From assembly GCF_028737255.1 (NCBI RefSeq), contig NZ_JAQZAN010000012.1:1-64000 (forward strand): a stretch of 64,000 bases of DNA, in the 5' to 3' direction. This document shows positions 54,653-63,492 of the stretch, piece after piece. The position numbers were made by a program, and so were the translations under genes. The stretch comes from Actinomycetospora straminea. GTDB taxonomy: Bacteria; Actinomycetota; Actinomycetes; Mycobacteriales; Pseudonocardiaceae. The notes beneath the pieces are model-generated. The model had not been told where the DNA came from. It searched no databases and worked only from the letters and a program-made list of their open reading frames with translations. The stretch's first letter is position 1. The number at the start of each line of letters is the position of its first letter.

Positions 54653-55108
54653 ATGGCCGACGACATCGTCGTCACGCGCACCGTCGACGCCCCGCCCGAG
54701 CGGGTGTGGGACCTCGTGGGCGACCCGGCACGGATCGGGGCCATCTCCCCGGAGTGCCACCGCGTCGACTGGCTCGGCGGCGCCTCCGGCCCGGCGCCCG
54801 GCGCGCGGTTCAAGGGTCACAACCGCAAGGGGCTGATGCGCTGGTCGACCGTCGGGGAGGTCGTCGAGTACGAGCCGCAGCGGACGATCAGCTGGGACGT
54901 GACGCTGCTGGGGCAGCCGGTGGCGCGGTGGGGGTTCCGCCTGGCGCCGCAGGACGGCGGTACGCGCGTCGAGCAGTTCTGGCAGGACCAGCGCAGCCCG
55001 GTCGCCAACGTCGTCGGCCGTGCGCGGGCGTGGGACGCGCCCACGGCGAACCGGCGCGGCATGGAGCAGACGCTCGACACGGTGCGGCGGAAGGCCGAGC
55101 AGGGCTGA
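54653..55108 (+). CDS. SRPBCC (START-like) family protein
   Basis: 151 residues of the polyketide-cyclase/SRPBCC fold: 'IVVTRTVDAPPERVWDLVGD', 'GARFKGHNRKGLMRWSTVGE', 'VEYEPQRTISWDV' and the long C-terminal helix 'NRRGMEQTLDTVRRKAEQ'. The fold encloses a hydrophobic cavity and binds lipids or polyketides; no reaction is assigned. ATG 54653 follows GGAGG. It ends the rightward run from the peroxidase gene; 76 bp separate it from the oxidase, so joint transcription is possible but not certain. Confidence 0.85.
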   Translation: MADDIVVTRTVDAPPERVWDLVGDPARIGAISPECHRVDWLGGASGPAPGARFKGHNRKGLMRWSTVGEVVEYEPQRTISWDVTLLGQPVARWGFRLAPQDGGTRVEQFWQDQRSPVANVVGRARAWDAPTANRRGMEQTLDTVRRKAEQG

Positions 55109-55114
55109 GCACGC

Positions 55115-55432
55115 TCAGCTCTCGAGCGAGGCCAGCCCCTCGAAGCCCGAGAGCTGGAGCACGCGGCGGGTGTGCGAGCCGGGCGGCACGTCCACGCGCA
55201 GGGCGATCTGGAGCACCTCGAGGCGCGCGGCCAGCGCGAACAGCACGCGCAGGCCCGCGCTGTCGAGGTACTCCAGCTCGGCGAGCTCGAGCGTCACCGC
55301 GTTCGTCTCGTTGGGGATCGCCGCGGCGAGCTGCTCCTCGACGGTGGTCGCGTTCTCGAGGTCGACCTCGCCGCCGATGGCGATGCGCACGTCGGGCCCC
55401 TCGGGGCGGACGACGACGGTGGCGGTGGTCAT
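55115..55432 (-). CDS. STAS-domain anti-sigma factor antagonist
   Basis: 105 residues, a single STAS domain: 'DVRIAIGGEVDLENATTVEE', then the phosphoacceptor Ser58 in 'YLDSAGLRVLFAL'. In the unphosphorylated state such proteins bind and remove an anti-sigma kinase. ATG 55432 overlaps the stop of the SpoIIE phosphatase/kinase gene by 4 bp (ATGA), so both are made together and form an adjacent phosphatase-substrate pair. Confidence 0.92.
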   Translation of the reverse strand: MTTATVVVRPEGPDVRIAIGGEVDLENATTVEEQLAAAIPNETNAVTLELAELEYLDSAGLRVLFALAARLEVLQIALRVDVPPGSHTRRVLQLSGFEGLASLES

Positions 55433-57033
55433 GGTGCGTCTCCCGCGATGTGGCGTCGGAAGGTGACGGTGGTGCCGCCGGCCCCGGCGATCACGTCCAT
55501 CTCGTCGGTGCACTGGCGGATGAGCGTCGTCCCGCGCCCCCGGTCGTGGCCGCGCGCCGAGCGCCACCGGCCGTTGTCGCGCACGCTCGCGACCACCGTG
55601 GCACCCTGCCGCTCCATCTGCAGCGTCAACGTGCCGCCGCCCGGCCCGTAGGCGTGCTCGACGACGTTGGAGCAGGCCTCGCCGGTGGCCACGAGCAGGT
55701 CGGCGACGTCCTCGCCCGACGCGCCGGCCGCGGCGAGCCAGCGGCGCACCGAGGCGCGCAGGTCGGCGAGCACCCGCGGCACCGCCGGGACCGTGATGTT
55801 CAGCGGCACCACCGAGGGCGTCCCGCCACGGCGCGCGACGAGCATCGCGACGTCGTCGCCCACCGAGTCGCTGCCGATCATGCGGTGCAGCACGGCGGTG
55901 CACACGACGTCGGGGTCCCGGTCGGCGCGGACCACCTCGCACAGGGCGTCGAGACCGGCGTCGAGCGGCTTCCCGCGGCGCTCGACGAGGCCGTCGGTGT
56001 AGAGGAACAACGCCGAGTCGGGCGGCAGCTCGATGGTGGTGGTGCGGCGCGGCGGACCGACCGACACCCCGACCGGGAGGTCCACCGGCACGTTGACCAG
56101 CGTCGCGACCTCGCCGCCGCGCGCGAGGACCGGCGGCAGGTGACCGGCGGTCGACAACGACACCCGATCGAGCGACGGCTCGAGCACCGCGTAGAGGACG
56201 GTGGCCATGACGTTGTCCTCGAAGTGCTGGACGTTGCCGTCGAGCCGCTCGAGGACCTCCGCCGGGTCGTCCTCCTCCAGGGCGAACGCCCGCAGCGCGC
56301 TGCGCAGACGCCCCATCACCACCGCCGCCTGCAGGCCCCGGCCCACCACGTCGCCGATGACGATGCCGAGCCGCCCCGAGGGCAGCGAGAAGACGTCGTA
56401 CCAGTCCCCGCCCAGCCCGCCGGCCTCGCCGGGGACGTAGCGCGCCGCGAAATCGATGCCGTTCACGCGGGGGAGCGCGCCGGGCATCAGGCTGCGCTGG
56501 AGGGCCGACGCGGCCGCGCGGTCGAGGTCGGTGAGGTGGGTGCGCGTGACCAGCGCGAGGCGGTCCGCCGCCGTCTGCAGGAGCTCCGCGTCGTCGCGCG
56601 TGAACAGCCGCGGGCGCAGCGTGCCGACGTGCAGGACGCCCAGGGTCCGACCCTCGGCGATCAGCGGCACGCCCAGCAGCGAGCGGATGTCCTTCTCGTA
56701 GAGGATCGGGTTGAGGACGTTCGAGTGGTCGACCTCGTCGATGACGACCGGGCGGCGCTCGGCCGCGACGCGCCCCGCGAACCCCTTGCCGACGGGGATG
56801 CGGACCCCCTGGCGCACCTCCTCCTCGATGCCGCGCGCAGCGGTGGCCACGAGGTGGGTGCCGGAAGGGTCGAGCAGGAGGACCGCCGCGGTGTCCGCCT
56901 CGAGGAGGGCCACCACGCGGTCGAGGAGCTCGGAGAGCAGCTGGCCCGTGTCGAGGTGGGCCAGCTCGGTGTCGGTGATCTGCTCGATGCGCCGCAGCCG
57001 GTCCTCGTCGGTCACGCTGCTCGACGCTGACAT
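55429..57033 (-). CDS. GAF-SpoIIE phosphatase-HATPase regulator
   Basis: 534 residues in three parts. A GAF sensor is at about 20-165 ('VALLEADTAAVLLLDP'). A PP2C-type SpoIIE phosphatase at about 190-385 has metal-binding 'GGDWYDVFSLPSGRLGIVIG', 'DVVGRGLQAAVVMGRLRSAL' and 'SVGDDVAMLVARR'. A C-terminal HATPase at about 400-530 has N box 'ATGEACSNVVEHAYGP' and 'VRDNGRWRSARGHDRGRGTT'. One protein thus combines the dephosphorylating and kinase/anti-sigma activities acting on a STAS partner, presumably the one encoded next. The GAF ligand is unknown. ATG 57033 is the start. Confidence 0.93.
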   Translation of the reverse strand: MSASSSVTDEDRLRRIEQITDTELAHLDTGQLLSELLDRVVALLEADTAAVLLLDPSGTHLVATAARGIEEEVRQGVRIPVGKGFAGRVAAERRPVVIDEVDHSNVLNPILYEKDIRSLLGVPLIAEGRTLGVLHVGTLRPRLFTRDDAELLQTAADRLALVTRTHLTDLDRAAASALQRSLMPGALPRVNGIDFAARYVPGEAGGLGGDWYDVFSLPSGRLGIVIGDVVGRGLQAAVVMGRLRSALRAFALEEDDPAEVLERLDGNVQHFEDNVMATVLYAVLEPSLDRVSLSTAGHLPPVLARGGEVATLVNVPVDLPVGVSVGPPRRTTTIELPPDSALFLYTDGLVERRGKPLDAGLDALCEVVRADRDPDVVCTAVLHRMIGSDSVGDDVAMLVARRGGTPSVVPLNITVPAVPRVLADLRASVRRWLAAAGASGEDVADLLVATGEACSNVVEHAYGPGGGTLTLQMERQGATVVASVRDNGRWRSARGHDRGRGTTLIRQCTDEMDVIAGAGGTTVTFRRHIAGDAP

Positions 57034-57164
57034 GTCCGGAACGCTAATACGCGGCCCTCACGTCACGGAACGCACGTGGCCGGGAAACGAACCGGCAACG
57101 GGGTGACGCCGGGGCGCCCCTCCGGGCGGGGTGGACGTCGGTGCTCCCGGCTAGCGTGGCGGCC

Positions 57165-58019
57165 GTGCGACTGGCGACGTGGAACGTGAACTCGGCGAAG
57201 GCGCGCGAGCCGCGGCTGCTCGGCTGGCTGGACGAGCGCGCGCCCGACGTGGTCTGCCTGCAGGAGACCAAGCTCGGTGACGAGGCCTTCGCCGAGTCGT
57301 TCGGCGCGCCCCTGGCCGAGCGCGGGTACGAGGTCGCCCACCACGGCGAGGGACGGTGGAACGGCGTCGCCGTGCTCTCCCGCGTCGGCCTCGACGACGT
57401 GGAGGAGGGGCTGCCCGGCGGGCCCGGCTACCCCCACCAGGAGGCGCGCGCGGTCACCGCGACGTGCGGGGGCCTGCGGGTCACGTCGGTGTACGTGCCC
57501 AACGGGCGCGACGTCGCCGACCCGCACTACGCGTACAAGCTCGAGTGGCTCGCCGCCCTGCGCGACCGGGTGGAGGCCGCCGGGCCCGACGTCTCGGTCG
57601 TCGCCGGCGACTTCAACATCGCCCCGGCCGACCCCGACGTCTACTCGGTCGAGGCGTTCGCCGAGTCCACCCACGTCACGCCGCCGGAGCGCGAGGCGTT
57701 CGCCGCCCTGCTCAAGACCGGCCTGCACGACACGGTGCGCGACCGCTGGCCCGACCAGCGGGTCTTCACCTACTGGGACTACCGCGGCGGCGCCTTCCAC
57801 CAGGACCGCGGCATGCGCATCGACCACGTGCTCGCCGGCGGGCCGATCGCCGCGCGCCGCGCCGCGGTGTGGGTCGACCGCCAGGCCCGCAAGGGCACCG
57901 GCCCGTCCGACCACGCGCCGGTGATCCTCGACCTCGACGAGGCCCCCGACGGCGACCTCGGCCCCGTCGTCCCGCCGCCCTCCCTCGGGGCGAAGAAGGG
58001 CGGCTCCCGCCGGCGGTGA
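57165..58019 (+). CDS. xthA: exodeoxyribonuclease III (AP endonuclease family)
   Basis: 284 residues of the EEP nuclease fold. 'RLATWNVNSAKAREP' holds the metal-site Asn, 'VVCLQETKLGDE' the catalytic Glu34, 'SVVAGDFNIAPADPD' the catalytic Asp/Asn pair, 'MRIDHVLAG' the Asp, and 'GTGPSDHAPVILDL' the final Asp-His. It cuts DNA at abasic sites and degrades 3' ends. GTG 57165 begins the conserved N-terminus; a GTG at 57141 would add eight residues. The C-terminus has a short basic tail. It converges on the NmrA-type gene with 12 bp between. Confidence 0.93.
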   Translation: MRLATWNVNSAKAREPRLLGWLDERAPDVVCLQETKLGDEAFAESFGAPLAERGYEVAHHGEGRWNGVAVLSRVGLDDVEEGLPGGPGYPHQEARAVTATCGGLRVTSVYVPNGRDVADPHYAYKLEWLAALRDRVEAAGPDVSVVAGDFNIAPADPDVYSVEAFAESTHVTPPEREAFAALLKTGLHDTVRDRWPDQRVFTYWDYRGGAFHQDRGMRIDHVLAGGPIAARRAAVWVDRQARKGTGPSDHAPVILDLDEAPDGDLGPVVPPPSLGAKKGGSRRR

Positions 58020-58031
58020 CCACGCACGGGG

Positions 58032-58895
58032 TCACGCGGCGACGAGCGAGCGGGCCCAGTCCTCGATGCTCGTCGGGGTGGTCGTCGCCGGGCTGCGCCC
58101 CGCGAGGCTGTGCACGGTGCCGTCGTTGAACGCGGCGTTCATCGCGAGGTGCTCGGTGACGACGTCCGGCGGGAGGCCGGCGTCGACCAGGGCCGCGCGC
58201 ATGACGTCCTCGGGCACGCGCTCGTAGCGCAGCGACGTCCCCAGCACCGCCCCGAGGCGCGCGACGGCGTCGGGCACCGTCAGGTCCTCCGGGCCGTGCA
58301 CCTCCCGCACGCCCGCGGCGGCGGGATCGAGCAGGGCCGCCCCGGCGGCGTCGCCGACGTCGACGGTCGCGACCATCGGCAGCGGGACCGCGGGGTCGAT
58401 CGTGTCGTGATGGACGCCCGTCGCCTGCATCGCGGCGAGCGAGGGCAGGAACGACTCGAAGAACAGTCCGGGGCGGACGACCGTGACCTGCGCGTCCAGC
58501 GCCCCCAGACGTTGCTCCTGCTCGTGGAGGGTCTCGAGGAAACCGGTGCCGCGCGCGACGTCGGCCCCCACCGCGCTCAGCGCGACGACCCGCGGCACGC
58601 GGGCCGCGCCGAGCGCTGCGGTGATCGCGGTGCCGACCTGCTCCTGCTGGGCGCGGTAGCCGCCGGCGGCGAGGTCGAGGGGCATGAGGACGTAGGCGGC
58701 GTCGGCGCCGCGGAAGGCGTCGGCGAGGAAGGCGGCGTCGGTGATGTCACCGACGTGCGCCTCGGCGCCGATCCCCGCGACGTCGGCGAGCCGCGCGGCG
58801 TCGCGACCCACGGCGCGCACCGGCTGCCCGGCCTCGCGCAGGCGGCGGGCGACCCGTCCGCCGGTGTTCCCGCTGGCCCCCAGGACGGTGATCAT
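58032..58895 (-). CDS. NmrA-like / NAD(P)H-binding family protein
   Basis: 287 residues. The atypical SDR nucleotide motif is 'MITVLGASGNTGGRVARRL', with 'VRAVGRDAARL' and 'AHVGDITDAAFLADAFRGAD' following. The YxxxK pair is absent, as usual for NmrA/quinone-oxidoreductase-like members. A substrate-side segment 'VTVVRPGLFFESFLPSLAAM' is visible. ATG 58895 follows a GAGGAGG site; the frame from 58931 lacks support. It is divergent from the AraC gene 143 bp away, which is a common regulator-target layout. Redox sensing or quinone reduction are the family options. Confidence 0.85.
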   Translation of the reverse strand: MITVLGASGNTGGRVARRLREAGQPVRAVGRDAARLADVAGIGAEAHVGDITDAAFLADAFRGADAAYVLMPLDLAAGGYRAQQEQVGTAITAALGAARVPRVVALSAVGADVARGTGFLETLHEQEQRLGALDAQVTVVRPGLFFESFLPSLAAMQATGVHHDTIDPAVPLPMVATVDVGDAAGAALLDPAAAGVREVHGPEDLTVPDAVARLGAVLGTSLRYERVPEDVMRAALVDAGLPPDVVTEHLAMNAAFNDGTVHSLAGRSPATTTPTSIEDWARSLVAA

Positions 58896-59038
58896 GGTGC
58901 CTCCTCGTGCTCGGTGATCCGGTGCGTCCAACTCTGGGCCGGTCGCGCCGGACGAACCATCGCCGTGACGCCGGTTCTCCTGCTCGATCGTCCGACGACC
59001 GTGGACGATCAGGCACCCGGTGCCGGAGGCTGGGGGAC

Positions 59039-60019
59039 GTGACCGCGACCGTCGCCCCGCCCTGGACCCCGTCCGACGCCGTCGGCGAGGCCCTGCACGT
59101 CCTGCGGATGAACGGGACGTTCTACTGCGCCTCGGATCTCCGCGCGCCCTTCGGTCTCGTGCTGCCGCCGACGCCGGGCTGCCTGTGGTTCCACATGGTG
59201 ACCTCGGGGAGCGCGACGCTCGTGGTCGGAGGCGAGGAGATCACGTTGACCCCGTCGGACGTCGTGCTCCTGCCCCGCGGCGAGGGCCACGAGCTGCGGT
59301 CGATCCACCCGCCGCCGCGGACCTCGGTGCCGAACGTCATGGACCTGCCGCACACCTGGTACGGCGAGCGCTACGCCACGATCACCTACGGCGGCGACGG
59401 GGCGCCCACCACCATGATCTGCGGCGCCGTCCGCCTCGAGCACCCCATGGCCGAGCGGCTCGTGGAGCTGATGCCCGACGTCGTCCACGTGCCGGTCTCG
59501 CCCCTGACCGCACGCCTGCACGACACGCTGCGGCTCATCGCGCTCGAGGTGGAGGAGACGCGCCCCGGCGGCGAGGCCGTGATCACCCGTCTCGCCGACG
59601 TCCTCGTCGTCCAGATGCTGCGGGCCTGGCTCGCCCACGACCCGACGGCGCGCACCGGCTGGCTCGGCGCCCTCACCGACCCCGACATCGGCCGCGCGCT
59701 CGCCCTCGTCCACGCCGACCCGTCCCGCGACTGGACCGTCGCCGGCCTCGCCCGCGAGCTGGCCCTCTCGCGCTCGACCTTCGCCGCACGCTTCACCGCG
59801 CTGGTCGGCGAGCCCGTCATGGCCTACGTGACCCGCTGGCGCATGCTCGTCGCCCACGACCGCCTGCGCGCCGGCGACACCACCGTCGCCGCCGTGGCCT
59901 CGGCGATGGGCTACCGGTCCGAGGCGGCGTTCAGCCGGGCCTTCCGGCGGGTGGTGGGGACGCCGCCGGGGGCGGTGCGGGCCCGGCCGAGGGTCGACGA
60001 GCTGTTGCTCGGGGCGTGA
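59039..60019 (+). CDS. AraC family regulator with N-terminal cupin
   Basis: 326 residues. The N-terminal cupin ligand domain (AraC_binding_2/cupin_6 type) includes 'CLWFHMVTSGSATLVVGGEE' and 'LTPSDVVLLPRGEGHELRS'. The C-terminal double HTH is at about 220-315: 'WTVAGLARELALSRSTFAAR' and 'VAAVASAMGYRSEAAFSRAF' with 'RRVVGTPPGAVRAR'. GTG 59039 has GGAGG nine bases upstream. It probably controls the divergent NmrA-type gene and itself. The first of three identical-type hairpins begins 8 bp after its stop. Confidence 0.9.
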   Translation: MTATVAPPWTPSDAVGEALHVLRMNGTFYCASDLRAPFGLVLPPTPGCLWFHMVTSGSATLVVGGEEITLTPSDVVLLPRGEGHELRSIHPPPRTSVPNVMDLPHTWYGERYATITYGGDGAPTTMICGAVRLEHPMAERLVELMPDVVHVPVSPLTARLHDTLRLIALEVEETRPGGEAVITRLADVLVVQMLRAWLAHDPTARTGWLGALTDPDIGRALALVHADPSRDWTVAGLARELALSRSTFAARFTALVGEPVMAYVTRWRMLVAHDRLRAGDTTVAAVASAMGYRSEAAFSRAFRRVVGTPPGAVRARPRVDELLLGA

Positions 60020-60027
60020 GGTCGGAG

Positions 60028-60207
60028 CCGACCCGTGTCCTGAGGACACGGGTCGGGGGGACCGTCGTCGGGGGACCGTCTCCCGGGCGCTGGCGGGTGA
60101 GGCGGACCCGTGTCTTGAGGACACGGGTCGGGTGGACCGGTGCCGCCGCTGGACCACCGCCGGGTCGCCGGCGGGTGAGGCGGACCCGTGTCCCGAGGAC
60201 ACGGGTC
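60028..60207. repeat. three-copy palindromic hairpin array
   Basis: Three copies of a 25-bp hairpin with arms GACCCGTGTCC / GGACACGGGTC and a 3-nt centre (TGA, TGA, CGA). They lie at 60028-60056 (arms 13 bp), 60105-60129 and 60183-60207, with centre-to-centre steps of 75 and 78 bp. Copies two and three also share GCGGGTGAGGCG just upstream. The array fills most of the gap between the AraC stop and the MarR start. The first copy is placed like a terminator; the reason for three is unknown. Confidence 0.85.
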
Positions 60208-60260
60208 GAGCTGTCCCGTTCCGGCCCCGCGGCGGGCCGCCCTCGGCGACGCTGTCCCTC

Positions 60261-60893
60261 GTGGAGCAGAGCGCCGTCGACCGGCAGCGGGAGGACGACA
60301 CCGACGAGCTCCTCACGCTGCTGCTGGACGACCTGGGTCCGTCGCTGCAGTGGTACCGCGACGAGGTGGCGCGGCGGCTCGGGCTCACCGCGAGCGAGCT
60401 GCTGTGCCTCGACGTCTGCCGGTGCCGAGGGCCGATCTCCAGCGGTCGGATCGGCGAGTACCTGGGTCTGACGCGCAGCGCCGTCGCCAAGATGGTCCGG
60501 CGGCTCGAGGCCGCCGGGCACGTCGTGCGCGAGCTGCCGCAGGGCCGCGAGCAGGACGTCCACGTCCGCCTCCGCCCGCACGCCACCCGCGACGCCCTGC
60601 TCGAGGGCCTCCGCGAGGAGATGCGGCGCTCGGTGCAGGAGATCGTCGACGACCACGGCATCCGAGGACGCCGGCACGCCCTCGTCGCCCGGCTCGTCAT
60701 CCGGTTCTCCGACACCTTCTTCGGCACGCCCGCGCCATGGCCGACGCGACCACCCGGCGCCGGATCCTCGCCGAGCGGCGGCGCCGGCGGGAGGCGGACC
60801 CCTCTCCGTGGTGGGGACCTCAGGACGCCGACGGTGGGCGGATATCCCGATCCCCGATCGCTCAGGCCGCCGGCATCGGCCCCGCGGCGGTGA
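60261..60893 (+). CDS. MarR family transcriptional regulator with C-terminal tail
   Basis: 210 residues. The MarR winged helix is clear: 'GLTASELLCLDVCRCRGPIS', 'GRIGEYLGLTRSAVAKMVRR', 'LEAAGHVVRELPQGREQDVH' for recognition helix and wing. The C-terminal dimer helix ends near 'IRFSDTFFG' (about residue 154). The next about 55 residues are Gly/Pro/Arg-rich and not family-like, so the natural end may have been lost by a stop change or frameshift. GTG 60261 is the best start; upstream codons run through the hairpin array. The 3' end overlaps the convergent helicase gene by 32 bp. Confidence 0.75.
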   Translation: MEQSAVDRQREDDTDELLTLLLDDLGPSLQWYRDEVARRLGLTASELLCLDVCRCRGPISSGRIGEYLGLTRSAVAKMVRRLEAAGHVVRELPQGREQDVHVRLRPHATRDALLEGLREEMRRSVQEIVDDHGIRGRRHALVARLVIRFSDTFFGTPAPWPTRPPGAGSSPSGGAGGRRTPLRGGDLRTPTVGGYPDPRSLRPPASAPRR

Positions 60894-63390
60894 CGTGGAC
60901 GGCGGCGGCGCCGAGCTCGTCGGAGGCGTCGAGGTCGACGTCGGCGGTGATGGCCCAGTCGTGGTCGCCCTCGGGGTCGTCGAGGACCTGCCGGACGTGC
61001 CACACCCGCCCCTCGACGGAGACCCGGAAGAACGCCGGGCCGCGGGCGTCGGGGCCGGCGCCGAGCTCGTCGTACTCGGCGAAGTAGCCCTCGATCGCGT
61101 CGGTCCAGAACGCCGCGTCCGGACCCTCCTCCGCCAGGGCCGCGAGGTCGGCGGGGGAGCGGCGCGCGAAGAGCTCGACGCGGCGGAACATCTCGTTGCG
61201 CACCAGCACCCGGAAGGCGCGCTCGTTCCGGGTGACCGGCGGCGGGCCCTGGTCGACCGGGCGCGCGTCGGTCCCGGCGGCGTCGAGCTCCGTCGGGTTG
61301 GCGAGGTTCTCCCACTCGTCGAGCAGCGACGAGTCGGTCTGGCGCACGAGCTCGCCGAGCCAGGCGACGAGGTCGTCGAGGTCCTCGGTCCGGGCGGCCT
61401 CGGGGATCGTCTGGCGCAGCGCGCGGAAGGCGTCGGTGAGGTAGCGCAGGACGAGGCCCTCGGAGCGCGCGATCTTGTAGTACCCGACGTACTCGGTGAA
61501 GTTCATGGCGCGCTCGTAGAGGTCGCGGACCACCGACTTGGGCGACAGCTCGTGGTCGGCGACCCAGGGGTGGCCGGCGCGGTAGGACTCGTAGGCGCCC
61601 TCGAGCAGCTCGCCGAGGGGCTTCGGCCACGTCACGTCCTCGAGCAGCTCCATGCGCTCGTCGTACTCGATGCCCTCGGCCTTCATGGCCTGCACGGCCT
61701 CGCCGCGGGCCTGGTTCTCCTGGGCGCGCAGGATCTGCTTGGGGTCGTCGAGGGTCGCCTCGACCACCGACACCATGTCGAGGGCGTAGGTCGGCGACTC
61801 CTTGTCGAGCAGGTCGAACGCGGCGAGCGCGAACGGCGAGAGCGGCTGGTTGAGCGCGAAGTCGACCTGCAGGTCGTCGACGAGCCGCACGTCGGGTCCC
61901 GCCGGGGTCTCGATCCGCTCGACGACATCGGCCTCGATGAGCCCCCGGTACAGCGCGATCGCCCGCAGGATCAGCCGGCGCTGGACGGGACGCTCGGCGT
62001 GGTTGTCCTCCAGCAGGTGGCGCATCGCGGCGAAGAACGGCTGCCGGCGCTGCGCGACCTGCAGGAGCATGGCCGTCGACACCCGGAACTGGCTGGTCAG
62101 CGGCTCGGGCTGGGCCTCGACGAGGCGCTCGAGCGTCTTCTCCGACCACGACACGAACCCCTCGGGCGGCTTCACCCGCACCACCCGGCGCTGCTTCTTG
62201 ACGTCGTCGCCGGCCTTCGCGAGCCGCTTGGCGTTCTCCACCTCGTGCTCGGGGGCCTGGGCGACGACGTAGCCGGCGACGTCGTGCCCGGCGCGTCCGG
62301 CACGGCCGGCGACCTGGTGGAACTCGCGGGCGCGCAGGTGGCGCACGCGCTGGCCGTCGAACTTGGTCAGCGCGGTGAACAGCACCGTGCGGATGGGGAC
62401 GTTGATGCCGACGCCGAGGGTGTCGGTGCCGCAGATGAGCTTGAGCAGCCCCGCCTGGGCGAGCGTCTCCACCAGGCGCCGGTACTTGGGCAGCATGCCG
62501 GCGTGGTGCACGCCGATGCCGTGGCGCACCAGGCGCGAGAGCGTCCGGCCGAAGCCCGCGGTGAAGCGGAACGAGCCGATGAGCTCGGCGATCTGCTCCT
62601 TCTCGGCCTTCGACGACACGTTGAGGCTCATGAGCGCCTGGGCCTGCTCGATCGCCGCGGCCTGCGTGGTGTGCACGACGTAGACCGGCGCCTGCTGGCC
62701 GGCGAGCAGCTCGGTGATCGTCTCGTGGAGCGGGGTGCGCGCGTAGCGGAACGACAGCGGGACCGGGCGCTCGGTGTGGGCGACGACGGCGGTCTCGCGT
62801 CCCGTGCGCCGGCTCAGGTCCTGCTGGAAGAAGGTGACGTCGCCGAGCGTCGCCGACATCAGCAGGAACTGCGCCTGCGGCAGCTCGAGCAGCGGCACCT
62901 GCCAGGCCCAGCCGCGCTCGGGGTCGGCGTAGTAGTGGAACTCGTCGATGACGACCTGGCCGATCTGCGCGTCGGGCCCCTCGCGCAGCGCCCAGTTGGC
63001 GAGCACCTCGGCGGTGCAGCAGATGACCGGCGCCTCGGGGTTCACCGCGGCGTCGCCGGTGAGCATGCCGACCGACGCGTAGCCCAGCTGCGCCCCGAGC
63101 GCGAAGAACTTCTCCGAGACCAGCGCCTTGATCGGCGCGGTGTAGACGGTGCGCTCGCCCCGTGACAGCGCCGCGACGTGCGCACCCAGCGCGACCAGCG
63201 ACTTTCCCGACCCGGTCGGCGTCGAGAGGATCACGTTCGAGCCGGAGACCAGCTCGATGAGCGCTTCGGACTGCGCCGGGTAGAGATCGAGGCCCCGCTC
63301 GGCGGCCCAGTCCGCGAACCCCTCGTAGATCTCGTCCGGGTCCGCGCCGGGAGCGGGCAGGAGCGCCGTCGAGGTGGTCACGCCCTCCAT
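60862..63390 (-). CDS. DEAD/DEAH-box (Ski2-like) helicase, DUF3516 family
   Basis: 842 residues. The helicase core has Walker A 'STPTGSGKSLVALGAH', motif II 'VVIDEFHYYADPERGW' (D-E-F-H), motif III 'LLMSATLGDV', and the C-terminal RecA domain 'GVHHAGMLPKYRRLVETLAQ', 'CGTDTLGVGINVPIRTVLFT' and 'QVAGRAGRAGHDVAGYVV'. A long DUF3516 C-terminal region follows. Actinobacterial members are Ski2-like RNA/DNA helicases of unproven role. ATG 63390 is the start. It is divergent from the TetR gene at 63493, and the 102-bp gap has a TACGAT that could be a -10. Confidence 0.93.
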   Translation of the reverse strand: MEGVTTSTALLPAPGADPDEIYEGFADWAAERGLDLYPAQSEALIELVSGSNVILSTPTGSGKSLVALGAHVAALSRGERTVYTAPIKALVSEKFFALGAQLGYASVGMLTGDAAVNPEAPVICCTAEVLANWALREGPDAQIGQVVIDEFHYYADPERGWAWQVPLLELPQAQFLLMSATLGDVTFFQQDLSRRTGRETAVVAHTERPVPLSFRYARTPLHETITELLAGQQAPVYVVHTTQAAAIEQAQALMSLNVSSKAEKEQIAELIGSFRFTAGFGRTLSRLVRHGIGVHHAGMLPKYRRLVETLAQAGLLKLICGTDTLGVGINVPIRTVLFTALTKFDGQRVRHLRAREFHQVAGRAGRAGHDVAGYVVAQAPEHEVENAKRLAKAGDDVKKQRRVVRVKPPEGFVSWSEKTLERLVEAQPEPLTSQFRVSTAMLLQVAQRRQPFFAAMRHLLEDNHAERPVQRRLILRAIALYRGLIEADVVERIETPAGPDVRLVDDLQVDFALNQPLSPFALAAFDLLDKESPTYALDMVSVVEATLDDPKQILRAQENQARGEAVQAMKAEGIEYDERMELLEDVTWPKPLGELLEGAYESYRAGHPWVADHELSPKSVVRDLYERAMNFTEYVGYYKIARSEGLVLRYLTDAFRALRQTIPEAARTEDLDDLVAWLGELVRQTDSSLLDEWENLANPTELDAAGTDARPVDQGPPPVTRNERAFRVLVRNEMFRRVELFARRSPADLAALAEEGPDAAFWTDAIEGYFAEYDELGAGPDARGPAFFRVSVEGRVWHVRQVLDDPEGDHDWAITADVDLDASDELGAAAVHVTAAGPMPAA

Positions 63391-63492
63391 TGTCGGCGAT
63401 CGACGGCGCGGCCCGTCGCACCCGGCGGGTTACGATGCGTCACCACTGCGCGGACCCGTCGTTGGGCCGGCGGTGGCGAGGAGGTCGACAGC

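Noticed and set aside
60028-60207. CRISPR-like array
   Set aside because: The repeats are fully palindromic, only three, and two of the repeat-spacer blocks share flanking sequence; no cas gene is near.
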